Origin: an uncultured Sphingomonadaceae bacterium | GTDB lineage: Bacteria > Pseudomonadota > Alphaproteobacteria > Sphingomonadales > Sphingomonadaceae | DNA: 8,520 nt | Assembly (NCBI GenBank): GCA_938003725.1 | Contig: CALKXX010000088.1 | Span: forward strand, 1-8,520 | Direction: 5' to 3' | In this document: positions 1 through 6,799 of the stretch, piece by piece | Numbering within the stretch: the stretch's first letter is position 1 | How the letters are laid out: each line of letters starts with the position of its first letter | The notes under the pieces: generated by a model | What the model was told of the DNA's origin: nothing | Database searches by the model: none | What the model saw: the letters and a program-made list of their open reading frames with translations, nothing else | Position numbers and translations under genes: made by a program

Positions 1-1673
1 ATGCAACCTTCGCCGGCTTCAGCCAGGCCCTCTGCGTCGGAGATCAAAACCACCTTGCCGCCGCGCGCACGGACTTCCTGCATATTGCTGACGGTTTTCT
101 CAAACAATGGCCCAGACGGCGCCAGAACAATCACCGGGACCGCTTCGTCAATCAACGCAATGGGACCGTGTTTCATTTCACCCGAAGCATAACCTTCTGC
201 ATGGATATAACTGATTTCCTTGAGTTTTAGCGCACCTTCCAATGCCAGCGGATAATCCGGACCACGGCCCAGATAAAGCACGTCACGTGCAGGAGCGATC
301 AGATGCGCCATGTCCGCAATATCTTCGTCATGGGCCAATGCAGCGTTAAGCGCAGCTGGCGCCTCCGTGAGATGCTTCACAACTTCACGCTCTTCGTCAC
401 GTGTCATCTCGCCCTTCACGACCGCAAGATGCGCGGCGAGCGCGGCGAGCACGGCCAACTGACAGGAAAAAGCCTTTGTCGATGCCACACCGATTTCCGG
501 CCCGGCATGCGTGGGAAGCAACAAGTCTGCCTCGCGCGCCATCGAACTGGTCGGCACATTGACAACGACACCAATTTTCTGCCCGTTATCCTTGCAATGC
601 CGCAGCGCCGCCAAAGTATCTGCTGTCTCGCCCGATTGAGAGATAAACATCGCCAGTCCGCCCGGTTCCAGAACCGGTTCGCGGTACCGGAATTCGGACG
701 CGACATCCAGGTCAACCGGCACGCGCGCGAATGTTTCAAACCAATATTTTGCAACCATCGCTGCGTAATAACTGGTGCCGCACGCGACAATGGTAATCCG
801 CTTAATGTCCTTTAGATCAAAATCCATTTGCGGCAGTGCGACCTGTTGTTCCAGGGGACGTATGTAAGACGAGAGTGTCTGGGCAACTACCGTGGGCTGC
901 TCGAATATCTCTTTTTGCATATAATGCCGATAATTCCCCTTCTCGATCGTCGCAGCAGACACTCCGGAAGTCGTTATTTCGCGTTCTACCGGGTTGTTAT
1001 CTTCGTCGAAAATCTGCGCGTCGTCAGCGGTTACGACTACCCAGTCGCCCTCTTCCAGATACGCAATTTTCTGGGTCAATGGTGCCAGTGCCAATGCATC
1101 GGAACCCAGAAAAGTCTCACCCTCGCCATAACCAACGACCAACGGGGAACCAAGCCGCGCACCGATCAACAGATCGGGATGTGACTTGAACGTGATCGCC
1201 AAAGCAAAAGCGCCGCGCAATTGCGGCAACACCGCTTTCACTGCGTCCTGCGGTGATTTCCCCTGCTCTACCAACTCGCTGACCAGATGTGCGACAACCT
1301 CGGTATCGGTCTCACTTTCAAATGTGCGTCCGCGTTCAATCAACCCTTCGCGTAAGGACTTGAAATTCTCGATAATACCATTGTGCACCAGCGCCACTTC
1401 GTCAGTAGCATGGGGATGAGCGTTAGAAGTCGTCGGCGCACCGTGGGTAGCCCAGCGGGTATGTGCGATCCCGATATTGCCGGCGGCGTCATCATCTTTC
1501 AGAACATCGACCAGATTGACCAGTTTTCCCTCGGCCCGGCGGCGGATGAGTTGACCACCATATACTGTACAAACACCGGCGCTGTCATAGCCGCGATATT
1601 CCATCCGCTTCAGGCCATCGACCAAGCGGTCAGAGACAGGTTCTTTACCAACAATTCCGATAATTCCGCACAT
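1..1673 (-). CDS. glmS: Glutamine--fructose-6-phosphate aminotransferase (isomerizing), partial: C-terminus beyond window edge
   Basis: Converts fructose-6-phosphate and glutamine to glucosamine-6-phosphate in the cytoplasm, the first committed step of UDP-GlcNAc synthesis. Translation from the ATG at 1673 begins MCGIIGIVGK, with the nucleophilic Cys directly after Met as in class II glutamine amidotransferases. It continues through MEYRGYDSAG, HTRWATHGAP and LVHNGIIENF. The first SIS domain has ACGTSYYA with Cys near residue 298, and ISQSGET near 344-350. The second has GPEIGVASTKAF and EMKHGPIA, with the conserved His near 502. About 557 codons are present and the frame stays open to base 1. 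The family is usually near 607 residues, so roughly 50 C-terminal residues lie outside. The Shine-Dalgarno is weak (AAGAAAG about 8 bases upstream). A palindromic repeat sits 40 bases upstream, separating it from the toxin gene. Identification is secure. Confidence 0.98.
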   Translation of the reverse strand, partial: MCGIIGIVGKEPVSDRLVDGLKRMEYRGYDSAGVCTVYGGQLIRRRAEGKLVNLVDVLKDDDAAGNIGIAHTRWATHGAPTTSNAHPHATDEVALVHNGIIENFKSLREGLIERGRTFESETDTEVVAHLVSELVEQGKSPQDAVKAVLPQLRGAFALAITFKSHPDLLIGARLGSPLVVGYGEGETFLGSDALALAPLTQKIAYLEEGDWVVVTADDAQIFDEDNNPVEREITTSGVSAATIEKGNYRHYMQKEIFEQPTVVAQTLSSYIRPLEQQVALPQMDFDLKDIKRITIVACGTSYYAAMVAKYWFETFARVPVDLDVASEFRYREPVLEPGGLAMFISQSGETADTLAALRHCKDNGQKIGVVVNVPTSSMAREADLLLPTHAGPEIGVASTKAFSCQLAVLAALAAHLAVVKGEMTRDEEREVVKHLTEAPAALNAALAHDEDIADMAHLIAPARDVLYLGRGPDYPLALEGALKLKEISYIHAEGYASGEMKHGPIALIDEAVPVIVLAPSGPLFEKTVSNMQEVRARGGKVVLISDAEGLAEAGEGC

Positions 1674-1712
1674 ATTTTCTGTCTTTCTTGCTTCTAGTTT
1701 AGTTTTCCATTC

Positions 1713-1795
1713 GTCATTGCGAGCGAAGCGAAGCAATCCAGCATGTCGATTTGCCGCTCTGGATTGCCGCACCGCCTTCGGCTGCTCGCAATGAC
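1713..1795. repeat. 83-bp imperfect palindromic repeat element between vapC and glmS
   Basis: The outer arms are a perfect 12-bp inverted match: GTCATTGCGAGC at 1713-1724 against GCTCGCAATGAC at 1784-1795. The inner arms GCAATCC (1733-1739) and GGATTGC (1761-1767) also pair. The segment between outer and inner match is 8 bases on the left (GAAGCGAA) but 16 on the right, so the hairpin is asymmetric. The 'cattgcgagcgaagcgaagcaatcc' wording is a dispersed intergenic palindrome I recognise from sphingomonad and other proteobacterial genomes. That recognition is from memory. Lying between a toxin stop and the glmS leader, it could act as a transcription terminator or mRNA-stability hairpin, or be a non-autonomous mobile repeat. 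No T-tract clearly supports a canonical terminator. Confidence 0.8.
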
Positions 1796-1808
1796 CAAAA
1801 GGTTAAAG

Positions 1809-2177
1809 TCATAGCGTGTAAGGTATCCTTATGCCCGGCATCTCGGCCGGAAAATCCTGACTATTTCGTGTAATGAGAATACGTCCGCTGAGCTGTGCCG
1901 AGGCGAGAATGACCGCATCCATCGCTTTCAATCGTCGACGGTCACTGCGCAGTAACGCCGCTCGCCGTCCGATTTCTTCATTCACTTCGATAATATTGAA
2001 AAAGGAGAGAAATTCTTCTGCTCTATCACCATCGTCAGGAAGCGCCTTGGTCAGCACCTCGACCCAGGTCAGGCGGCTGATATAGCGGCGGTCATAGCGT
2101 TGCAACTCAACATTGGCGCGGCCGATATCGTTGAGCGCATCAAACAGGATGTTGGAATCGAATACAGCTTCATTCAT
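1809..2177 (-). CDS. vapC: VapC-type PIN-domain toxin (ribonuclease)
   Basis: PIN-domain endoribonuclease of the type II toxin-antitoxin kind; characterised VapC toxins cut tRNA or rRNA in the cytoplasm. The 122-aa length is typical. The acidic metal-binding set is visible: Asp7 in FDSNIL, Glu40 in WVEVL and Asp87 in KAMDAVILASA. A TRNSQDF segment at about 103-109 supplies Asn105 and Asp108. The ATG at 2177 is preferred because AGGTGG (2190-2185) lies 7 bases upstream. A GTG at 2183 in the same frame would add two residues but sits one base from that Shine-Dalgarno. The gene starts 11 bases after the antitoxin stop, so the pair is surely cotranscribed and the toxin is probably translationally coupled. 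All catalytic acids are present, so the toxin looks intact. Its RNA target cannot be inferred. Confidence 0.9.
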   Translation of the reverse strand: MNEAVFDSNILFDALNDIGRANVELQRYDRRYISRLTWVEVLTKALPDDGDRAEEFLSFFNIIEVNEEIGRRAALLRSDRRRLKAMDAVILASAQLSGRILITRNSQDFPAEMPGIRIPYTL

Positions 2178-2188
2178 CGCCACGCCAC

Positions 2189-2518
2189 CTAAGCCGATTT
2201 CCGGCGATAGCGCTCGGCTTCGCGGTCGTCATTGGCGTCGAACAGATCTGGAAATTCCTTGCGCACATCCCAGTAATCCGGGTCCCAGGGCCGTGTCCAC
2301 GACGCCCGCTCGCGGCGCTGCCATTCGACCGGATCCTTCGCATCCCGGCGATCACGCCAGATACCGAAATATTTCTCAATGCCCTCTTTGGAAGCCTCCG
2401 CCCGGAACGCCGCCACCGCCTCCCGCAGCAACTGCGCCCGCGAAGTCCCCTGCTCCGCCGCCTGCGCGTCAAGCCATGCGACATCTTCTTCGGATAGATC
2501 GGCGAGAATGCGAGTCAT
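2189..2518 (-). CDS. Ribbon-helix-helix (CopG-like) antitoxin of the VapC pair
   Basis: Predicted DNA-binding antitoxin that neutralises the downstream PIN toxin and represses its own promoter. Residues 1-40 fit a ribbon-helix-helix domain: a beta strand at MTRILADL, then helix 1 around SEEDVAWLDAQAAEQ and helix 2 around TSRAQLLREAVAAF. The rest is a charged, Trp-rich tail with FGIWRDR (about 51-57), EWQRRERASW, PWDPDYWD and a basic end. The GIW.DR and EW/SW pattern is typical of toxin-binding tails of CopG-type antitoxins with VapC partners. At 109 aa it is longer than the usual 70-90 aa. The ATG at 2518 has no recognisable Shine-Dalgarno: the 30 bases upstream are repeated GATATCAT words. 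A leaderless or near-leaderless transcript is therefore possible. The toxin follows after 11 bases. Confidence 0.85.
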   Translation of the reverse strand: MTRILADLSEEDVAWLDAQAAEQGTSRAQLLREAVAAFRAEASKEGIEKYFGIWRDRRDAKDPVEWQRRERASWTRPWDPDYWDVRKEFPDLFDANDDREAERYRRKSA

Positions 2519-2552
2519 GATATATTGATATCATATCATGATATCATGTCAA
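2519..2552 (-). promoter_or_regulatory. Promoter and palindromic operator of the antitoxin-toxin pair
   Basis: On the minus strand a consensus -35 box TTGACA occupies 2552-2547; its TGA is also the fic stop codon. The AT-rich stretch that follows holds a perfect inverted repeat with 9-bp arms: TGATATCAT at 2526-2534 and ATGATATCA at 2538-2546, spacer ATC. A third related half-site, ATGATATAT, lies at 2517-2525 and runs into the antitoxin start codon. A -10 element at 16-17 bp spacing would be TATCAA or ATCAAT (about 2530-2524), which is a poor match. Repeated short half-sites overlapping the promoter are what RHH antitoxins typically bind, so autorepression is inferred. Confidence 0.75.
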
Positions 2553-3145
2553 GTTACAACGAGCGTTAAATGAGTTAACTCAACAACGAGCGGATTTATC
2601 TCGCCATGAAAGCTTTGGATCATCGCATTGAGCATTGGCTCCGGTCGAACACGTTCCATGTCCAACGGATGGCCTGCCTGTTCGCCAAGGATGAACAGGA
2701 ACGCGAGTTGGCTGCGACCATTGCCTTCGCGGAAGGGATGGATAGCATTCAATTCAGCCAAAAATTCTGCTGCGAATGTCACAAATTTGGTTTTGGACGG
2801 TTCGTTAAATACCTGTTCTTTGCGCAAAGTACCGAACAATTTTTCCATCTGATCCTCGATATGCTCGGGATAACAGAAGGTCGAACCATCTTTGGACGTG
2901 CGAACCGTTCGGTACGCGCCTGCCCATCTGTAAACATCCTGAAAAAGGTGATGGTGGACAGCCTGATAATGCTCAGGGTTGAAAATGCCGTCGGGAAGAG
3001 GTTCTATCGCGCGCAATGTCGCCATCTCGGTTTCAAATGCAGATAATTTTACAGCGTCTCTTATATCAGGAATATTTTTGAGAACGAAGCTGTCAGGATA
3101 ACAATAGGGGTCGTCAAATGCATCATATGGAGACGATTGACTCAC
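2549..3145 (-). CDS. Fic-domain protein AMP-transferase (candidate toxin)
   Basis: Fic enzymes transfer AMP or another phosphate-containing group from a nucleotide to a protein hydroxyl; toxin versions modify targets such as DNA gyrase. The 198-aa protein carries the motif HPFREGNGR at residues 136-144, with catalytic His136 and the anion-binding GNGR. A flap-like hairpin lies upstream around VYRWAGAYRTVRTSKDG (71-87). The residue three after GNGR, usually Arg in HxFx(D/E)GNGRxxR, is Leu147 here (GNGRSQL). There is no inhibitory (S/T)xxxE(G/N) helix at the N-terminus, so it does not look like a class II Fic. The class I layout, with a separate small antitoxin, fits the 55-aa gene just upstream. 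The start is GTG at 3145, overlapping that gene's stop as GTGA, which indicates translational coupling. The protein ends inside the promoter of the next TA pair. Confidence 0.9.
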   Translation of the reverse strand: MSQSSPYDAFDDPYCYPDSFVLKNIPDIRDAVKLSAFETEMATLRAIEPLPDGIFNPEHYQAVHHHLFQDVYRWAGAYRTVRTSKDGSTFCYPEHIEDQMEKLFGTLRKEQVFNEPSKTKFVTFAAEFLAELNAIHPFREGNGRSQLAFLFILGEQAGHPLDMERVRPEPMLNAMIQSFHGEINPLVVELTHLTLVVT

Positions 3146-3309
3146 GTTTTATAAGCACGGACGGTTTCCAAGCGGACCTTATGGGTGCTGATTTTCCCGC
3201 TAGAAGCAGACGAAACTCGTTTCTTACCGGCGCTAGACAATTTTAACCCTTCGACAGCCGAAATAGCTTCGAAGGCTTTTCTACCCAAAACGTATTTTCC
3301 AGAACTCAT
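3142..3309 (-). CDS. 55-aa protein, candidate antitoxin of the Fic protein
   Basis: A short ORF opens at ATG 3309 and ends at TGA 3144-3142, sharing four bases with the Fic start (GTGA). A good Shine-Dalgarno, GAGGT at 3318-3314, lies 4 bases upstream of the ATG. The product begins MSSGKYVLGRKAFEAISAVEGL. It is basic, Ser/Lys-rich in the middle and ends VRAYKT. The position directly upstream of and overlapping a Fic toxin gene matches VbhA-type antitoxins. The segment ISAVEG resembles their inhibitory (S/T)xxxE(G/N) helix, but Ile stands where Ser/Thr is expected. The KYVLGR...ISAVEG start resembles small proteins I recall next to Fic genes in other alphaproteobacteria, which is memory and not a search. 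The coding call is strong from the signals; the antitoxin role is inferred. Confidence 0.72.
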   Translation of the reverse strand: MSSGKYVLGRKAFEAISAVEGLKLSSAGKKRVSSASSGKISTHKVRLETVRAYKT

Positions 3310-3411
3310 AGTAACCTCACTAAATAAACATAAGAACTTGGGTGATCAAAATCCACACATATTTCCGGCATTGCGTGGCTAATCTTATAAACTCGTGTCT
3401 TTAGGAGCGCT

Positions 3412-4239
3412 TTAATTCCCGCTAATAATATCGCCAAGCGTCCCCAGTGCAGACCCCTCGCCTCTATTCTCGCCCTTACGCGGCTTCGCAGCGGCCAGCA
3501 TCCGTCCCGCCAGCCTTGAAAATGGCAGCGATTGTATCCACACCTTGCCCGGCCCGCGCAACCGCGCGAAAAACACGCCTTCTCCGCCGAACAGCATCGA
3601 TTTTACGCTGCCCACGGTCTGCAAATCAAAATCCACACCAGAGGTCATCGCCGCGACACAGCCGGTGTCGACATGCAGTTCTTCGCCCGCTTTCAATTCG
3701 CGTTCGATCACCATGCCGCCCATCTGCACAAATACCCAGCCATCGCCAGTCAGTTTCTGCATGATGAACCCTTCACCGCCGAAGAGGCCGGTCAGCACGC
3801 GTTGTTGAAAGGCAATACCGATTTCCACACCCTTGGCCGCTGCAAGAAAGCTATCCTTCTGACAGATCAGCGTCCCGCCAACGCTATCCAGTTTGATCGG
3901 CAAGATAATCCCCGGCACCGGCGCACCAAAGGCAACCCGCGCCTTGCCCTGCCCCTGATGCGTAAAGACAGTGGTAAACAGACTTTCCCCCGTCACCAGC
4001 CTTTTGCCAGCGCCGAGCATCTTATCCATGAAACCGCCTTCCTTGGCGCTGCCGTCACCAAAGACTGTGGTCATCTCCACACTCGCATCTTTCCAGACCA
4101 TCGCGCCTGCCTCGGCCACCGCACTTTCACCGGGATCAAGCTCAATCTCGCAAAATTGCAGTTCCTGACCCTTGATCTCAAAATCAATATCATCGCTGAC
4201 ACCGATCTGGCGGCTATGGCTCCACGGGCTGTTCCGCAT
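3412..4239 (-). CDS. TIGR00266/AIM24 family protein
   Basis: A 275-aa protein of the TIGR00266 (AIM24, formerly DUF124) family, which has a pseudo-twofold beta-sandwich fold and no firmly established bacterial function; the yeast relative is a mitochondrial inner-membrane organisation factor. Family-like blocks are visible: ELDPGESAVAEAGAMVWKD (about 36-54) and a glycine-rich GEGFIMQKLTGDGWVF (about 155-170). Later come ELHVDTGCVAAM (about 188-199) and SMLFGGEGVFFARLRGPGKVWIQS near the C-terminal third. It ends with a basic Lys/Arg/Gly-rich stretch. No signal peptide or membrane segment is evident. The ATG at 4239 is preceded by GAGGAG with 7-base spacing. It lies 84 bases after glmU, so cotranscription is possible. 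It is probably a core-genome gene and not part of the toxin block below it. Confidence 0.9.
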   Translation of the reverse strand: MRNSPWSHSRQIGVSDDIDFEIKGQELQFCEIELDPGESAVAEAGAMVWKDASVEMTTVFGDGSAKEGGFMDKMLGAGKRLVTGESLFTTVFTHQGQGKARVAFGAPVPGIILPIKLDSVGGTLICQKDSFLAAAKGVEIGIAFQQRVLTGLFGGEGFIMQKLTGDGWVFVQMGGMVIERELKAGEELHVDTGCVAAMTSGVDFDLQTVGSVKSMLFGGEGVFFARLRGPGKVWIQSLPFSRLAGRMLAAAKPRKGENRGEGSALGTLGDIISGN

Positions 4240-4280
4240 TTTGGGTCTCCTCTGCTAAGTTTGATTGCGCGAAATATGAC

Positions 4281-4313
4281 GCACAAATGCCTCAGAGGAT
4301 AGGACATTTATGC
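4281..4313 (-). terminator. Possible hairpin in the glmU-AIM24 gap
   Basis: On the minus strand, GCATAAATG (4313-4305) can pair with CATTTGTGC (4289-4281), a 9-bp stem with one G-U wobble around a 15-base loop. It begins about 10 bases after the glmU stop. There is no following T-tract and the stem is AU-rich. It could be a weak transcript-end or attenuation structure, or chance. Confidence 0.3.
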
Positions 4314-4323
4314 CGGAGGTGGG

Positions 4324-5682
4324 CTATTTGCCTTTTGCGGCTTTTTTCTTGGTGCTGGCCGCGTTAAACCGATCTGCCCAGCCTTCTTTGGCAGTCTGTT
4401 CGGCTCGGACCAGCGCCAGATCGCCAGCTCCCACATCTTTCGTCACGGTCGCGCCAGCCCCGACAATCGCACCCTCGCCAATGGTGACGGGTGCTACCAA
4501 CGCGCTGTTGCTGCCGATAAATGCACCTTTGCCAATCACGGTCTTATATTTGAAATAGCCATCATAATTGCAGGTGATCGTCCCCGCGCCGATATTCGCG
4601 CCCTCACCCACTTCGGCATCGCCAAGATAGGTCAGGTGGCTGGCCTTAGCCCCTTTGCCCAGTACAGCCTTTTTCATCTCGACAAAATTACCGATTTTCG
4701 AACCTTCTTCGAGCACCGCCCCGGGGCGCAGGCGAGCGAACGGACCAACGCTGGTGTCGGCACCAATGGTCGCGCCTTCGATATGGCTATGGCCTTTGAT
4801 CGTTGCGCCGCTGGCAATCGATACACCGGGACCAAAGAACACATTGGGTTCTATCACTACATCTGAAGAAACCTGCGTATCATACGAAAACCAAACGGTT
4901 TCAGGGGCAATAAGAGATACACCATCGGCCATTGCGCGGGCACGGCGGCGTTGCTGCCATTCGCCTTCCATATGCGCCAGTTCCGCGCGGCTGTTGATAC
5001 CGGCAACATCAAACGGGTCGGTTAGCACTACCGCACAATGACGGCCATCTTCATTGGCGATATTGACGATATCTACAAGATAATATTCTTTCGATGCGTT
5101 GTTGTTATCGACGCGGTTAAGCAGCGCGAACAGGTCAGATGCCTTTGCCGCCATCAGCCCGGAATTACAGGTTCGGCACGCACGCTCCGTCTCGCTCGCG
5201 TCCTTATGCTCGACCATCTTGGTCACTCGGTCGCCGTCGGTTATCACCCGGCCGTAGGCCTGTGTATCTTCAGGTTCAAACGCCAGCACGACCACCGCGG
5301 GCGCATCATCGGCGTTCAGGCGATCAATCATCGCCTGCATCGTTTTGGTCGGCACGAATGGCACGTCGCCATAGAGGATCAGCACATCACCATCGAAACT
5401 GGAAAGCGCATCTTCCGCCATTTGCACGGCATGGCCGGTGCCCAATTGTGGTTCCTGCACAGCCAGATCGCTTCCCGTGCCCGCTAGCGCGGTTTCCAGC
5501 TGCTCTTTGCCGCTACCAACAATCACAACCTTTTTTGCAGGGTTAAGGTCATCGACCGCATCCATCAAGTGATGCAACATAGGTTTTCCGGCAATCGGGT
5601 GAAGCACTTTATGCTTTTTGGATTTCATCCGGGTGCCTTGTCCGGCGGCCAGGATTATCGCTGCAAGTGGGCGGTTACTCAT
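4324..5682 (-). CDS. glmU: Bifunctional GlcNAc-1-phosphate uridyltransferase / glucosamine-1-phosphate acetyltransferase
   Basis: Catalyses the last two steps to UDP-GlcNAc: acetylation of glucosamine-1-phosphate with acetyl-CoA, then uridylyl transfer from UTP. The 452 residues match the family length. The N-terminal pyrophosphorylase domain has the signature LAAGQGTRMKSKKHK (11-25), the metal-binding Asp106 in LYGDVPF, and Asn230 in AGIN. From about residue 255 the left-handed beta-helix hexapeptide repeats begin. There, HLTYLGD carries the acetyltransferase His349, followed by the conserved GTITCNYDG. The lysine-rich tail (TKKKAAKGK) is normal. The ATG at 5682 is preceded by a modest GGGA site. 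It lies 73 bases below the nucleotidyltransferase gene and may share its transcript. GlmU supplies the end of the pathway that the glmS product at the other end of the window begins. Confidence 0.98.
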   Translation of the reverse strand: MSNRPLAAIILAAGQGTRMKSKKHKVLHPIAGKPMLHHLMDAVDDLNPAKKVVIVGSGKEQLETALAGTGSDLAVQEPQLGTGHAVQMAEDALSSFDGDVLILYGDVPFVPTKTMQAMIDRLNADDAPAVVVLAFEPEDTQAYGRVITDGDRVTKMVEHKDASETERACRTCNSGLMAAKASDLFALLNRVDNNNASKEYYLVDIVNIANEDGRHCAVVLTDPFDVAGINSRAELAHMEGEWQQRRRARAMADGVSLIAPETVWFSYDTQVSSDVVIEPNVFFGPGVSIASGATIKGHSHIEGATIGADTSVGPFARLRPGAVLEEGSKIGNFVEMKKAVLGKGAKASHLTYLGDAEVGEGANIGAGTITCNYDGYFKYKTVIGKGAFIGSNSALVAPVTIGEGAIVGAGATVTKDVGAGDLALVRAEQTAKEGWADRFNAASTKKKAAKGK

Positions 5683-5755
5683 TCAATTGTTTCCCGTTAA
5701 CTTCATTTTTGCGGCCATGGCATGATGATAGTTGATTTGCCAGCATGTTTCACTT

Positions 5756-6799
5756 CTATCGCGGCCCTGCCCCGCCTTTGCGCCATTTGGTCCAGAGATG
5801 CTTTGTCAGCATCACTGGCGGCATGCGTAACCAGTGTGACCGGACATAAAATGCCTGCCGCGTCATTTTTCTGATTTCGCCGCCATATTCATCACGGGCG
5901 AGCAGGCGTTTCTTGAACGCCCCACTCCAGAACTCACTGCGTTGCCATAATGATGGGACCTTGGTTCCATAAAGATCGTGGGCATGCCAAGCAGATCGGC
6001 GAACGGCCTGTGTCAATTGATGTTGCTCAGCCCGCTTTTCCAGTTTTTCCCACATCCCGGGGTCTTCGCTGGTAAAATGACTCAACAGGCAATGCATATC
6101 CCACAAGTTACGCAGTCCGCCCGCCAAATCACCGTCAGCCATCAAATGCGCAGCACAGTGACAGATCATATCTTCCGGCGACATGATATAAAGGCCGCTA
6201 TCCAGCTGCACCGCGTCATCCAGCATCGCCTGTGCATCCGGCGTTGGTCCGGCGGTTAGCGGCAAGGTGGTATGGTGCACGTCAATCATCCGGTCCCGTT
6301 CCCGGTGAATGAGCGGGGGCAACTCATGCATATATTCGCGGTAATATTGATCGTCATAGGGATCGGGCTTTACCCATTCCCATCCGGCATCCAACAGCAT
6401 CTCTTCAACCTCGCCAAGGTCATTGCGCGCAACCATGATATCTAAATCGCCGATGCTGCGCCCTGACCCCGCCTCCAGACCAGCCGCAACATAGGCAGTA
6501 CCCTTCATCAGGATCACCTTGCCGTCATAGTTTGCCAGAGCGCGTCTTGCGCAACCCGCCTCCCACAAGGCTTGCCTGCGCGCCAATTTGGCAGAGACGA
6601 TGGCGTCCTCCAATACTGGCTTGACCTGACCCGGCACGTCAACATTGATCAATCGGTGGGCCAATGTGCCGATCAATGCTTCCGCGCGCGCGATGCTGAT
6701 CAATCCCGCCCAAACGGCGCCATCGGTGGGCACGTGATTTGACGGATCGCGCAATAGGTCAACCAGCATCTGTGCAGAGGGAACTGAGCGACGCGTCAT
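5756..6799 (-). CDS. Nucleotidyltransferase-family protein (NTP_transf_5-like), last gene of the HPr-rel-A trio
   Basis: A 347-aa member of the uncharacterised nucleotidyltransferase (NTP_transf_5-like) group, part of the DNA polymerase-beta fold superfamily. The active-site core is visible: a Lys/Gly strand KVILMKGTAYVAAG (94-107), then GRSIGDLDIMV (113-123) with the paired acids Asp118 and Asp120. The likely third acid is Asp173 in MIDVHHT. The remaining half is helical and rich in His, Trp and Arg, with no membrane segment. Its ATG overlaps the kinase stop as ATGA, so the two are translationally coupled. Homologues occur with HprK-like kinases and PqqD-like proteins, including in lasso-peptide clusters, where they have been linked to tailoring of the peptide. 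Here the acceptor is unknown. All catalytic acids are intact. Confidence 0.85.
   Translation of the reverse strand: MTRRSVPSAQMLVDLLRDPSNHVPTDGAVWAGLISIARAEALIGTLAHRLINVDVPGQVKPVLEDAIVSAKLARRQALWEAGCARRALANYDGKVILMKGTAYVAAGLEAGSGRSIGDLDIMVARNDLGEVEEMLLDAGWEWVKPDPYDDQYYREYMHELPPLIHRERDRMIDVHHTTLPLTAGPTPDAQAMLDDAVQLDSGLYIMSPEDMICHCAAHLMADGDLAGGLRNLWDMHCLLSHFTSEDPGMWEKLEKRAEQHQLTQAVRRSAWHAHDLYGTKVPSLWQRSEFWSGAFKKRLLARDEYGGEIRKMTRQAFYVRSHWLRMPPVMLTKHLWTKWRKGGAGPR

Noticed and set aside
303..815. Plus-strand open frame of 170 codons opposite glmS
   Set aside because: It lies wholly within glmS, where the minus-strand frame gives exact SIS-domain motifs. No ribosome site or family resemblance supports the antisense frame.
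1674..1712. A glmS ribozyme/riboswitch in the glmS leader
   Set aside because: The leader between the repeat and the start codon is under 40 bases, far too short for the glmS ribozyme, which is in any case typical of Gram-positive bacteria.
2606..3046. Plus-strand open frame of 146 codons opposite fic
   Set aside because: It is antisense to the Fic motif-bearing gene, and its composition (many Cys, Phe and Arg) looks like a shadow.
3314..3349. Possible promoter TTGATC (3349-3344) - 17 bp - TATTTA (3326-3321) for the 55-aa gene
   Set aside because: The -10 match is poor (3/6), and the predicted transcript would start at the Shine-Dalgarno itself, leaving no room for the ribosome site. The real promoter is not identified.
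3345..3636. 14-base direct repeat ATCAAAATCCACAC near 3345-3358 and again near 3625-3638
   Set aside because: One copy is inside AIM24 codons and the other in the adjacent intergenic stretch. It is short, unpaired with any other signal and could be chance or a small duplication; it does not look like an attachment site with an element between.
3532..4302. Long plus-strand open frame (256 codons) opposite the AIM24-family gene
   Set aside because: It is antisense to a well-recognised protein with a strong Shine-Dalgarno. Its translation is His/Arg/Pro-rich, low in recognisable motifs, and typical of a GC-rich shadow frame.
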